Origin: Rhodobacter sp.
Lineage (GTDB): Bacteria > Pseudomonadota > Alphaproteobacteria > Rhodobacterales > Rhodobacteraceae
Assembly: GCA_027489175.1 (NCBI GenBank)
Contig: JAIYAE010000024.1
Span: 52,585 to 116,584, forward strand
Length of the DNA: 64,000 nt
Direction of reading: 5' to 3'
Below the pieces are notes generated by a model that was not told where the DNA came from, did no database searches, and worked only from the letters and a program-made list of their open reading frames with translations. Positions 8,357-16,773 of this stretch are shown here, piece by piece; position 1 is the stretch's first letter, and each line of letters starts with the position of its first letter. Position numbers and translations under genes: made by a program.

Positions 8357-9613
8357 ATGTGGGCCTACCTTCTGGCCCGGCGCGCATTGCAGCCGGTCAT
8401 GCGCGCCGTCCTTCGCCGCCGAGTGCGTCAGGGCAAAGAGGACCCGGCCCGTATGGGCGAAAAGCTGGGCCAGCCAACGCGGCCCCGTCCAAAGGGACCA
8501 CTGGTCTGGATTCATGCCGTAGGTCTGGGTGAGGTGCTGGCCCTGCGCCCCTTGATCGACGCGCTGCAGGTTCAGCACCCGGGCCTTGGCGTCCTGGTGA
8601 CCTCAACCGCGCGATCCTCGGCGCAGGTGATTGGCACCAACCTGCCAGCGGGGGCGCTGCACCAGATGCTGCCCCTTGATGGGCCAGACTTCATGCGGGC
8701 GTTCCTTGACCACTGGCGCCCCGACCTGTCGATCTGGTCAGAACAAGACCTCTGGCCGGGGGCGGTTCATGACGCCGCCGCGCGGGGCATTCCCCTGGCT
8801 TACGTCAACGCGCGGATGAACGCGGCTTCCTATGCCAAGCGCGCCCGGATCGCCGGGATCTACCGCGCCACCCTGTCCCGGTTCGCGCGCGTCCTCGCTC
8901 AGGATGCCGAAAGTGCCGACAACCTGCGCAAGCTTGGGGCGGCAGAGGTCCGCCAGATGCGGTCGCTGAAACCGGCCGCGCAGCCGTTGCACGCGGACCC
9001 GGGCGATTTGGCGCAGCTTCAGGCGCAGCTTGCGAACCGCAAGGTTTGGGTTGCCGCCTCCACCCACGCCGCGGATGAGGCGGTGGTGATCGCCGCCCAA
9101 GCCAGGCTGCAGGCGCAGGACCCGGCCTGGCTTTTGATCCTGACCCCACGCCTTCCTGCCCGCGTGGCCGAGGTGGGCATGTCGCTGACAGCCGCTGGGC
9201 TGATCTTCGCGCAGCGCAGCCTTCGCCAACCCCCACACCCGCAAACCGCCGTCCTTCTGGCCGACACCTTTGGCGAGCTTGGCCTGTGGTACCGCCTTGC
9301 CCAGTGCGCCTTCGTCGGCGGGTCCTTCGGCGGCCTTGGGGGGCATAACCCGTGGGAGGCGGTCTGCCTTGGCCTGCCGGTCCTCACCGGCCCCGATACC
9401 GCCAATTTCCGTGCCGACTATGCCGAGCTTGCGGCCCTTGGTCTTGCACAGACGCTGCCCGACGATGACAGCGCCACTTCGCTGGTGGATAAGGTTCTGC
9501 GCAGCACGAGCCATGGCCAGCTTGACGCGGTCCGCACACTGATCGACACCGCAAGGGATGAGGTCGCGCTTCTCGCGCGGGACCTCTTGTCCCTGATGAA
9601 AGCGCCGAAGTGA
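8357..9613 (+). CDS. GT30 glycosyltransferase, Kdo-transferase family (first tandem copy)
   Basis: The product is 418 aa. It has the two-Rossmann GT-B layout of WaaA/KdtA: an N-terminal half with GPLVWIHAVGLGEVLALRPL and HWRPDLSIWSEQDLWPG (the WSEQDLWP stretch corresponds to the E-x-E/WP acceptor-side motif), and a C-terminal half with LADTFGELGLWY and VGGSFGGLGGHNPWEA, the CMP-Kdo binding loops. The N-terminus is less hydrophobic than in the second copy, and the protein is clearly divergent from it. It overlaps the next gene by 4 bp. The usual substrate in the family is CMP-Kdo to lipid A precursor or to a Kdo already present. This copy may add a second or modified sugar; that is inference. 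Confidence 0.82.
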   Translation: MWAYLLARRALQPVMRAVLRRRVRQGKEDPARMGEKLGQPTRPRPKGPLVWIHAVGLGEVLALRPLIDALQVQHPGLGVLVTSTARSSAQVIGTNLPAGALHQMLPLDGPDFMRAFLDHWRPDLSIWSEQDLWPGAVHDAAARGIPLAYVNARMNAASYAKRARIAGIYRATLSRFARVLAQDAESADNLRKLGAAEVRQMRSLKPAAQPLHADPGDLAQLQAQLANRKVWVAASTHAADEAVVIAAQARLQAQDPAWLLILTPRLPARVAEVGMSLTAAGLIFAQRSLRQPPHPQTAVLLADTFGELGLWYRLAQCAFVGGSFGGLGGHNPWEAVCLGLPVLTGPDTANFRADYAELAALGLAQTLPDDDSATSLVDKVLRSTSHGQLDAVRTLIDTARDEVALLARDLLSLMKAPK

Positions 9614-10911
9614 TCCTGCAGCTTTTCCTTTTGGTCTATCGTCTGGCCTGGCTCTTCCTCTTGCCGGTCGTGCTGGTCTACCTCTGGCATCGGGGACGCA
9701 AGGATCCCGACTATCGCACTCACCTGGCCGAGCGTTTCGGGGTCTACGGCCGTGCCCTGCCAAAAGGGGTGATCTGGCTGCATGTGGTCAGCCTTGGCGA
9801 AACCCGGTCAGCTGCTGGGCTGATCCGGGCGTTGCTGGCACGCGGTGACCAGGTGCTTTTGACCCATTTCACCCCAGCCGGCCGCCGCGAATCCGCACGC
9901 CTCTTTGCGGCCGAGATTGCCTCGGGCGCCGTGACCGTCGTCTGGGTGCCCTTCGACATGGCCTGGTGCCACCGCCGCTTTCTGACCGCCTGCCGCCCCC
10001 GGATCGGCCTGACGCTTGAGGTCGAGATTTGGCCCGCCATGATCTTCACGGCCCGCGCCGCCGGGGTGCCGCTTTACCTGTGCAACGGGCAATACGCGAC
10101 GAGACCTCTCGCCCGCGACAGCCAGGGTCTGCGCCTGCGCCAAAGGGTGATCCGGGGGCTTGCAGGGGCGCTGGTCAAGTCGCAGCTGCAGGCGGATCGG
10201 TTTGCGCGGGTCGGCCTGACAAATGTGATCGTCACGGGTGAGCTGCGGTTTGACCAGCCGATCCCGGAAAACCAGCTGACTGCCGCCAAAACCCTTCGCG
10301 CGACGATCCCGCTGGGGCGTGAGGTCATCACCATCGCCAGCGGAGTGCAGGGCGAAGAGGCGATGTTCGCCACGGTGATCAAGGCGATCAAAGCCCGGCC
10401 AGATCCCGCCCCGCTTTTCGTCTACGTCCCCCGCGCGCCGGAACGGTTTGACGCCGTCGCCCAGTCTCTGGAGGCGGCGGGGCTGGTCGTGGCGCGGCGC
10501 AGTCAGGTGCTTGGCCCCGACCTGTCACCGCTCGCCCCGCTGGACGGGGTTGACGTGCTTCTGGGCGACAGCTTGGGTGAGATGTTCTTCTACCTTGCCC
10601 TTTGTGACCGGGCCATCGTCGGCGGCGGCTTCACCGAGCGGGGGGCCCATAACGTCATCGAGCCGTTGATGCTGGGCAAGCCCGTGCTGACCGGCCCGCA
10701 TGTCTGGACCATCGAATACCCCTTTGTCGAGGCCGAGGCCCTTGGCATCGCCCGCAGCCTGCCGGACGCTTACGCGCTGATGGCCGCGCTCAAAGAGCCG
10801 ACGCCGCAGGTCGCGGACCAGATCGCGGCCTTTCTGGCGGAACATAGCGGCGCCAGTGCCAAGACGCTGGCGGCGATTGATCGGGTTCTTATCGACAAGG
10901 CCGGGGGGTAG
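9610..10911 (+). CDS. waaA: 3-deoxy-D-manno-octulosonic acid transferase (second tandem copy)
   Basis: The product is 433 aa, starting at GTG 9610 inside the end of the first copy (GTGA junction). One N-terminal membrane anchor (about residues 3-28) is followed by KGVIWLHVVSLGETRSAAGL, RIGLTLEVEIWPAMIF (acceptor motif) and the CMP-Kdo side motifs LLGDSLGEMFFY and VGGGFTERGAHNVIEP. This is the full canonical WaaA pattern, so it is the better candidate for the essential enzyme that attaches Kdo to lipid IVA at the inner face of the inner membrane. A clear Rho-independent terminator follows at 10922, so it ends the operon. Confidence 0.87.
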   Translation: MILQLFLLVYRLAWLFLLPVVLVYLWHRGRKDPDYRTHLAERFGVYGRALPKGVIWLHVVSLGETRSAAGLIRALLARGDQVLLTHFTPAGRRESARLFAAEIASGAVTVVWVPFDMAWCHRRFLTACRPRIGLTLEVEIWPAMIFTARAAGVPLYLCNGQYATRPLARDSQGLRLRQRVIRGLAGALVKSQLQADRFARVGLTNVIVTGELRFDQPIPENQLTAAKTLRATIPLGREVITIASGVQGEEAMFATVIKAIKARPDPAPLFVYVPRAPERFDAVAQSLEAAGLVVARRSQVLGPDLSPLAPLDGVDVLLGDSLGEMFFYLALCDRAIVGGGFTERGAHNVIEPLMLGKPVLTGPHVWTIEYPFVEAEALGIARSLPDAYALMAALKEPTPQVADQIAAFLAEHSGASAKTLAAIDRVLIDKAGG

Positions 10912-10921
10912 GCCCGCGGTG

Positions 10922-10945
10922 ATGTCCCGGGCGGGGACATTTTTT
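10922..10945 (+). terminator. Rho-independent terminator after the Kdo transferase operon
   Basis: A perfect 7-bp stem (ATGTCCC / GGGACAT) with loop GGGCG runs straight into a six-T tract (10940-10945). It lies 10 bp after the stop of the second Kdo transferase gene. Confidence 0.9.
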
Positions 10946-11006
10946 GAGACAAGCGATTTCAATGGGTTGCTGAATCAGTTTAACCATTCAGCAATCTTTG
11001 CTGTGT

Positions 11007-11035
11007 CGGGCGGCACCCCTGCAGGGCGCCGCCCG
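11007..11035 (-). terminator. Strong GC hairpin downstream of ettA
   Basis: Eight perfect base pairs (CGGGCGGC / GCCGCCCG) enclose a second palindrome, CCCTGCAGGG. The element lies 11 bp beyond the ettA stop on the minus strand. There is no T-run, so it may act as a transcript-end stabiliser or a weak terminator and not as a classic one. Confidence 0.4.
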
Positions 11036-11046
11036 GTAGGCCGTTC

Positions 11047-12702
11047 TTAGCGCGCGAAGCGCTTGTACTTCACCCGTTTCGGTTCCAGAGCGTCTGGTCC
11101 CAGACGGCGGACCTTGTCTTCCTCGTAGGCCTGGAAGTTACCCTCGAACCATTCGACATGGGCGTCGCCCTCGAACGCCAGGATGTGGGTGCAGAGGCGG
11201 TCAAGGAAGAAACGGTCGTGGCTGATTATGATCGCGCAGCCTGCGAAATCCTCGATCGCGGCTTCCAGCGCCTGCAGGGTTTCGACGTCAAGGTCGTTGG
11301 TCGGTTCGTCAAGGAGGAGCACGTTGCCGCCCGACTTCAGAAGCTTCGCCATGTGGACGCGGTTGCGTTCGCCGCCCGAGAGAAGCCCGACCTTCTTCTG
11401 CTGGTCGGTGCCCTTGAAGTTGAAGGCCCCGGTATAAACGCGGCTGTTCATCTGCATGTCGCCCAGATGGATCACCTCGGCCCCGCCGGAGATTTCCTCC
11501 CAGACGTTCTTGTTTGGGTCGAGCGCATCACGCGACTGGTCGACGAAGGCCAGTTTCACGGTATCGCCCAGCTTGATCGTGCCTTCATCCGGCGGTTCCT
11601 GCCCGATGATCATCCGGAAGAGGGTGGATTTCCCGGCGCCGTTCGGGCCGATGACGCCGACGATGGCCCCCGGCGGCACGGTGAACGACAGGTTCTCGAT
11701 CAGAAGCTTGTCACCCATGTGCTTTTTCAGGCCCTCGACCTCGATCACCTTGTTGCCAAGGCGTTCGCCGTTCGGAATGATGATCTGCGCCTGGGATGAG
11801 CGTTCCAGCACGGTCTGACCGGCCATTTCGTTATAGCGGGCAAGACGTGCCTTGCCCTTCGACTGGCGGGCCTTTGCACCGGAGCGGATCCACTCCAGTT
11901 CCTTTTCCAGCGCCTTTTGCTTGGACTTGTCCTCACGCGCCTCTTGCGCCATGCGCTTGGCCTTCTGGTCCAGCCAGGCGGAATAGTTGCCTTCGTAGGG
12001 AATGCCACGGCCGCGGTCGAGTTCCAGGATCCACGAGGTGATGTCATCCAGGAAGTACCGGTCGTGCGTGACGATCAGGATGGTGCCTTTGTAGGCGATC
12101 AAGTGCTTTTGCAGCCAGGCGATCGATTCCGCGTCAAGGTGGTTGGTCGGTTCGTCGAGCAGCAGCATGTCCGGCTTTTCAAGCAGCAGCTTGCACAGCG
12201 CGACGCGGCGGCGTTCGCCACCCGAAAGGGTGGTCACATCGGCATCATCCGGCGGGCAGCGCAGCGCGTCCATGGCGACGCCGACGGTTGCCTCAAGCTC
12301 CCACAGGTTTTGCGCGTCGATCTGGTCTTGCAGGGCGGCCATCTCTTCGGCGGTTTCGTCCGAATAGTTCATGGCAAGTTCGTTGTAGCGGTTCAGGATC
12401 GCGGTCTGCTCGGCCACGCCCAGCATCACGTTTTCCTTGGCGGTCAGGTTCGGGTCAAGGTGCGGTTCCTGTGCAAGGTAGCCGACCTTCGCGCCTTTGG
12501 CGGCCCAGGCCTCACCTTTGAAATCGGTGTCCATGCCAGCCATGATCTTGAGAAGCGTGGACTTCCCCGCGCCGTTGACGCCGACGACGCCGATCTTCAC
12601 CCCGGGCAGGAAGTTGAGGTGGATGTTCTCAAAGCACTTCTTGCCGCCCGGGTAGGTCTTGGAGACGTTCTCCATGTGGTAGACATATTGATAGCTGGCC
12701 AT
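11047..12702 (-). CDS. ettA: Energy-dependent translational throttle protein EttA (ABC-F)
   Basis: The product is 551 aa with two ABC domains and no membrane segment. Walker A of domain 1 is GVNGAGKST (41-49) and of domain 2 GPNGAGKST; both carry LSGGE signatures and LLLLDEPTNHLD / LLLDEPTNDLD Walker B regions. The N-terminus (YQYVYHMENVSKTY) and the linker with charged helices are those of EttA, not of Uup or YheS. EttA binds the ribosomal E site and gates entry into elongation according to the ATP/ADP ratio; this is known for the E. coli protein. It is transcribed alone and is divergent from the secreted orphan at 12840. Confidence 0.93.
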   Translation of the reverse strand: MASYQYVYHMENVSKTYPGGKKCFENIHLNFLPGVKIGVVGVNGAGKSTLLKIMAGMDTDFKGEAWAAKGAKVGYLAQEPHLDPNLTAKENVMLGVAEQTAILNRYNELAMNYSDETAEEMAALQDQIDAQNLWELEATVGVAMDALRCPPDDADVTTLSGGERRRVALCKLLLEKPDMLLLDEPTNHLDAESIAWLQKHLIAYKGTILIVTHDRYFLDDITSWILELDRGRGIPYEGNYSAWLDQKAKRMAQEAREDKSKQKALEKELEWIRSGAKARQSKGKARLARYNEMAGQTVLERSSQAQIIIPNGERLGNKVIEVEGLKKHMGDKLLIENLSFTVPPGAIVGVIGPNGAGKSTLFRMIIGQEPPDEGTIKLGDTVKLAFVDQSRDALDPNKNVWEEISGGAEVIHLGDMQMNSRVYTGAFNFKGTDQQKKVGLLSGGERNRVHMAKLLKSGGNVLLLDEPTNDLDVETLQALEAAIEDFAGCAIIISHDRFFLDRLCTHILAFEGDAHVEWFEGNFQAYEEDKVRRLGPDALEPKRVKYKRFAR

Positions 12703-12839
12703 GACGTGCTCCGGGTTCGGGGGTTGGCGCGTATGTAGCGATGATGGGGCCGCGCTGCAACGGGCTGGGTGCGGGGAACCAGACTTGGCAAGCAGGGTCG
12801 TTTGGCACCATCTGCACCCCTTGAAGAAGGAGATGCAGG

Positions 12840-13403
12840 ATGATCATGCGATTGGGCTTGACCGTGGCGGTGCTGGTGGCGGGCGCGGCGGCCGCGCAGG
12901 TGACGAACCTTGATGCGCCGGGAAACCTTGCCGCCACCGTGGACCCCGGCTGCGTGACGATGGCCGGGGCGGATGTGCGGCTGTCACCGCCTGATCTTGG
13001 CCTTGGCGTTCTGGCCTGTGTGGGCCAGGGGGATTGGGGCGCCGCTGCGGATCTTTACGCCTTGATGCTGCTTCGCGCCAGTTTTGACACCAAGCGTGTG
13101 GAAGATGCCAGCGCGCATCAGGCGGGCGATGTGCTGTCGCTGCAGGTGACCGATACCCTGTCCGACACCGAGCGGGCCAAGCTTGGCGAAGCCCTTACCG
13201 GGTTTGCCGATCCGGCAGGGGCGCAGAAGAAGGCCTTCTGTCAGGCCGTCACCGCAGCCGGCGTGCCGCAGCATGACCCGTCCTGGATGATCCAGCATGG
13301 GATGGGCGCGTTCCTTGGATCTGAAGGGGACGGGCTGGTCAAAGGCTTTGACGCCGAATCTGCCTGGGCCCTGATCCTGCGCCAGGACATGTCCTGCGGT
13401 TGA
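12840..13403 (+). CDS. Secreted protein of unknown function
   Basis: The product is 187 aa. A signal peptide is evident (MIMRLGLTVAVLVAGAAAAQ, cut after AAA or AAQ). AGGAGA 7 bp upstream supports the ATG at 12840. The mature part has four cysteines (in DPGCVTM, LACVGQ, KAFCQAV and DMSCG at the very C-terminus), which suggests two disulfides in the periplasm. I do not recognise a family or a catalytic motif. It stands alone, divergent from ettA and followed by a GC hairpin at 13412, so its neighbours give no hint of function. Confidence 0.75.
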   Translation: MIMRLGLTVAVLVAGAAAAQVTNLDAPGNLAATVDPGCVTMAGADVRLSPPDLGLGVLACVGQGDWGAAADLYALMLLRASFDTKRVEDASAHQAGDVLSLQVTDTLSDTERAKLGEALTGFADPAGAQKKAFCQAVTAAGVPQHDPSWMIQHGMGAFLGSEGDGLVKGFDAESAWALILRQDMSCG

Positions 13404-13411
13404 CCCATCGG

Positions 13412-13435
13412 CCAGGGCCCCTTGCCGGGCCCTGG
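13412..13435 (+). repeat. GC-rich palindrome after the secreted orphan
   Basis: Nine perfect base pairs (CCAGGGCCC / GGGCCCTGG) surround the loop CTTGCC. No T-run follows. It may be a factor-dependent terminator or processing site for the orphan gene. A very similar palindrome lies just before acs at 27471-27492 in the same orientation (three differences over the 22 shared bases), so a small dispersed repeat is possible. Confidence 0.5.
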
Positions 13436-13526
13436 GCGGGCCGTTTGAAGCGCCCGCTGCAGCCAGACCATTGTAAAACCGCGCTTCTTGCGGTCAATTG
13501 ACCCTTGGGACACGCAGCGGGGAACA

Positions 13527-14126
13527 ATGCGGCAAGGGTTTCCTCCGGCGCGCCGGGGCATGGTGATAGGCCTTCTGGGCGGGTCCTTCGATCCCGCGCA
13601 TGATGGGCATGCCCACATCACGCGTGAAGCGATGAAGCGGATGGGTCTGGATCAGGTCTGGTGGCTGGTGTCACCGGGCAACCCCTTGAAGGCCCGCCAG
13701 CCCGCGCCGATGGCCGACCGGATCGCGCGGGCCCACAAGGTGATGCGACACCCCCGCGTCAAGATCACCGCGCTGGAGGCGGCGCTTGGCACACGGGCCA
13801 CGGCTGACACGCTGGACCGGCTGCGCCAGATCTACCCCGGGGTCAGCTTTGTCTGGCTGATGGGGGCGGACAACCTGGTGCAGTTCCACCGCTGGGAACG
13901 CTGGCGCGACATCCTGCGCAGCGTGGCGGTGGGGGTGCTGGCGCGGCCAGGCTCTGGCGTGGCGGCGCGCATGTCCGTCGCCGCCCGCGCGTTCCGCGTG
14001 CATCAGGTCGCCCGGGGCGAGACATTGCGCGGCCACCAGCCCCCGGTCTGGGCTTTCGTCAACGTGCCGATGAACGACGCGTCTTCAACCGAGATCAGGG
14101 CCAAGGGTGGCTGGCGGTCGGGATAG
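13527..14126 (+). CDS. nadD: Nicotinate-nucleotide adenylyltransferase
   Basis: The product is 199 aa from ATG 13527 (GCGGGGA upstream). It makes nicotinate adenine dinucleotide from nicotinate mononucleotide and ATP in NAD synthesis. The nucleotidyltransferase signature [11 protein letters not shown] (residues 18-28) is complete, followed by [11 protein letters not shown] and [16 protein letters not shown], and the second ATP-binding motif SSTEIRAKG is near the C-terminus. The upstream in-frame ATG at 13488 would add residues that are unlike the family. Alphaproteobacterial nadD often sits beside rsfS and rlmH; here it is instead followed by a carboxypeptidase gene. Confidence 0.93.
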   Translation: MRQGFPPARRGMVIGLLGGSFDPAHDGHAHITREAMKRMGLDQVWWLVSPGNPLKARQPAPMADRIARAHKVMRHPRVKITALEAALGTRATADTLDRLRQIYPGVSFVWLMGADNLVQFHRWERWRDILRSVAVGVLARPGSGVAARMSVAARAFRVHQVARGETLRGHQPPVWAFVNVPMNDASSTEIRAKGGWRSG

Positions 14127-14155
14127 GGCCCAGGGTCTGGTCAACTTGTGATCGG

Positions 14156-14174
14156 GCCCGGGTGATTCCCGGGC
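14156..14174 (+). terminator. Palindromic hairpin between nadD and the PBP4 gene
   Basis: A perfect 7-bp stem (GCCCGGG / CCCGGGC) with loop TGATT lies 30 bp after the nadD stop. There is no T-run, so intrinsic termination is doubtful. It separates the two genes and may mark a transcript end. Confidence 0.4.
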
Positions 14175-14228
14175 TGGAGGAATCGGCGGGATCGGGTATC
14201 ACCGGGGAATGGGTGGGGGATTTTTGCA

Positions 14229-15701
14229 GTGATCACGCGGCGGTTGGTTCTGGGGGGGCTTCTGGCCAGCATGGCCGGTACGGCCCTGGCCGAAGTCATC
14301 GACAGCTCACCCCGCCCGGTGGCACGCCCGCTTGCGGCGGGCGGTGCCTCGGCGCCGACGCCGAGTGAGGACTTTGCCGAGCTGATCGCCGCGGCCAAGC
14401 TGGGCGGTGCGGTCAGCTTTGTCGTCGCTGACGCCCGCAGCGGTCAGGTCCTTGCCGCACGTGACCCCGACCTGCCCTTGCCCCCCGCCAGCGTGGCAAA
14501 GGCCGTGACCGCGCTTTACGCGCTTGACCGGCTGGGCCCAAGCCACCGCTTTGCCACCCGCGTGCTGGCCACCGGCCCGGTTGAGGCGGGGATGATCCAG
14601 GGCGATCTGGTCCTTGCCGGCGGCGGCGATCCCACCTTGCAGACCGACCAGCTGGGGGACCTTGTGGCGCAGCTGGCCAAGGCGGGCCTGCGCGGGGCCA
14701 CCGGGCGGTTCCTCTACTGGGACGGCGCGCTGCCTGCCTTGCGCGGCATCGCCGAGGATCAGCCTGACCATGTCGGCTACAATGCCGCGATCTCGGGCCT
14801 GAACCTCAACTTCAACCGCGTGCATTTCGAATGGAAGCGCGCCGGGTCCGACTGGCAGGTCGCCGTAGATGCGCGGGGGGAGCGTTTCCTGCCCGCCGTC
14901 GACATGGTTCGCGTCGCCATCGCCGCGCGTGAGGCCCCCCTTTTCACCTATGACGCCGGCATGGTCGAAGAATGGACGGTGGCGTCAACTGCGCTTGGCA
15001 AGGGTGGCAGCCGCTGGTTGCCGGTGCGCGACCCCAGCCGTTATGTGGCCGAAGTGTTCCGCACCCTCGCCCGCGCCCAAGGCATCCGGCTGGAGGTGGC
15101 GGAACGGGCCAAGTCCTTGCCGGATGGGGCTGAACTGGGCCGGGTCAACAGCGAACCCCTGCCCGAGGTGCTGCGCGACATGCTGCGGTTTTCCACCAAC
15201 CTCACGGCGGAGTGTGTTGGGCTTTCGGCATCGGGGGCGGGCAGCCTGCAAGCCTCGGCCTCGGCCATGTCAGACTGGGTGCGCAACGCCTTCGGGGTAG
15301 AGGTGACCTTGCGCGATCATTCTGGCCTTGGCGGCGCGTCGCGCCTCACTGCCGCCGGAATGGCGCAGATCCTGGTCGCGGCCGAGAAGACGAAGCGCGG
15401 CCTGAAACCCATTCTGCGCAGTGTCGGCATGAAGGATGACAAGGGCGCCGTGATTGAAGGCCATCCGGTGAAGGTGCTGGCCAAGTCCGGAACGCTGAAC
15501 TTTGTCTCGGCCCTGGCCGGGCATATCGTGCCGCCGAATGGGCGGGAACTCGTCTTTGCCATCTTCTCGGGTGATCCTGATCGGCGTGATGCGGTTCCTG
15601 TCGCCCTCAGGGAAGACCCCGATGGCGCGGGCGCCTGGAACAAGCGCGCGCGCCGTCTACAAGGCCAGCTGATCAGCCGGTGGGCGGGGTCATACGCCTA
15701 A
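14229..15701 (+). CDS. dacB: D-alanyl-D-alanine carboxypeptidase/endopeptidase, PBP4 type (S13)
   Basis: The product is 490 aa, starting at GTG 14229 with a signal peptide at about residues 1-21. It trims or cleaves peptidoglycan cross-links in the periplasm. The three penicillin-binding motifs of family S13 are present: S88-V-A-K91 (nucleophile), S322-T-N324, and K419-S-G421. The large insertion between the first two motifs, typical of PBP4, is also present. The 3' end overlaps the convergent sbtA-type gene by 12 bp. No lipobox was seen. Confidence 0.9.
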   Translation: MITRRLVLGGLLASMAGTALAEVIDSSPRPVARPLAAGGASAPTPSEDFAELIAAAKLGGAVSFVVADARSGQVLAARDPDLPLPPASVAKAVTALYALDRLGPSHRFATRVLATGPVEAGMIQGDLVLAGGGDPTLQTDQLGDLVAQLAKAGLRGATGRFLYWDGALPALRGIAEDQPDHVGYNAAISGLNLNFNRVHFEWKRAGSDWQVAVDARGERFLPAVDMVRVAIAAREAPLFTYDAGMVEEWTVASTALGKGGSRWLPVRDPSRYVAEVFRTLARAQGIRLEVAERAKSLPDGAELGRVNSEPLPEVLRDMLRFSTNLTAECVGLSASGAGSLQASASAMSDWVRNAFGVEVTLRDHSGLGGASRLTAAGMAQILVAAEKTKRGLKPILRSVGMKDDKGAVIEGHPVKVLAKSGTLNFVSALAGHIVPPNGRELVFAIFSGDPDRRDAVPVALREDPDGAGAWNKRARRLQGQLISRWAGSYA

Positions 15702-16676
15702 GGCCGCTGCCCAGAGAAGCGTGATCTGGTAGATCAGCGGAATGCCCAGGACCAGCATGAAGGGAAACGTGATCCCCAGGGATGAGGTCAGGTAAATCCC
15801 CGGGTTCGCCTCGGGGAAGGTGGCGCGCACTGCGGCAGGCGCGTCAATGTAGCTGGCGGATGCCGCCACCGCGCCCAAGACGAAAACCGACCCGACCGGC
15901 AGCCCCGCAAAGGTGGCAAGCCCCGTCGCGATGGTGCCATGGACCAGGGGCATCGCAAGGCCGAAGACAGCCATCCTTGGCCCGACCTTCGCAAACTCCC
16001 GCAGCTGCCGGGCGGCGGTCATGCCCATTTCCAGGATGAAGAGAACAAGGACGCCGCGGAAGAGGTCAACAAAGAACGGCTCAATCTTGGTGAAGTTGGC
16101 CTCGCCAATTGAGGCCCCGATGACCAGGCCGCCGCCCAAAAGCAGCAGGCCCCGGCCGCGCAGCGTCTCCATCAGGATGGCGGACAGCGGGCTGCCGTTT
16201 GCGCCTTCCGACCGGGCCAGCGCCAGGCGGCCGTAGAAAAGGGCGACAAGGATGCCAAGCTCCATCAAAGCGACAAGACCGGTGATGTAGCCCTCCATCG
16301 GGGTGCCCGCGCCTTCGGCATAGCTGCGCGCGACGACGAAGGTGACCGAGGAGACCGACCCGTAAAGCGCCGCAACCCCGGCGGCATTGCGGATGTCCAG
16401 CTTCAGCGCATGGCGGGCGACGAAGAAGGCCAGCGCAGGGATGCCCAGCACGATGGCGCCGGTGACCAGAAGGGCGGGGCCGATATTGGTCAGGTCCGCC
16501 GTTGCCAGCTCCCGCCCGCCCTGGAGGCCGATGGAGAACAGAAGGAAGATCGCGAAGATGCGGATGACGGGTTCCGGGATCTCCAGATCCGACCGGATCA
16601 GCGTGGCAAGGATGCCGAGAAGGAAGGCAAGGGTGATGGGCGAGATCAGGTTCTCGATCAGGATGGCACTGTCCAT
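15690..16676 (-). CDS. SbtA-family sodium-dependent bicarbonate permease
   Basis: The product is 328 aa with about ten hydrophobic segments. Opening residues ISPITLAFLLGILAT and FLLFSIGLQGGRELA, and the late ASASYIDAPAAVR stretch match the SbtA/DUF897 family, whose cyanobacterial founder imports bicarbonate with sodium. No PII-like SbtB gene lies next to it, and no carboxysome gene is in view, so the ligand in this organism could differ. AGAGG precedes the ATG on the minus strand. It is divergent from a LysR gene across 97 bp containing a palindrome, the usual arrangement for direct control by that regulator. Confidence 0.85.
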   Translation of the reverse strand: MDSAILIENLISPITLAFLLGILATLIRSDLEIPEPVIRIFAIFLLFSIGLQGGRELATADLTNIGPALLVTGAIVLGIPALAFFVARHALKLDIRNAAGVAALYGSVSSVTFVVARSYAEGAGTPMEGYITGLVALMELGILVALFYGRLALARSEGANGSPLSAILMETLRGRGLLLLGGGLVIGASIGEANFTKIEPFFVDLFRGVLVLFILEMGMTAARQLREFAKVGPRMAVFGLAMPLVHGTIATGLATFAGLPVGSVFVLGAVAASASYIDAPAAVRATFPEANPGIYLTSSLGITFPFMLVLGIPLIYQITLLWAAALGV

Positions 16677-16742
16677 TGTGGGCCTCTTTCTGGTTTGGCC
16701 CGGGCGTTCTGCACTGCAGCTATTGAAAGGAGAAACGGGAAG

Positions 16743-16758
16743 ATCAGATATGTTTGAT
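16743..16758. promoter_or_regulatory. Candidate LysR operator between regulator and permease genes
   Basis: An interrupted palindrome ATCA-N8-TGAT lies in the 97-bp divergent intergenic region, 15 bp before the LysR start. LysR-type proteins usually bind T-N11-A-like dyads in such positions. The match is short, so the call rests as much on position as on sequence. Confidence 0.4.
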
Positions 16759-16773
16759 CAGTTGCATGGATGA

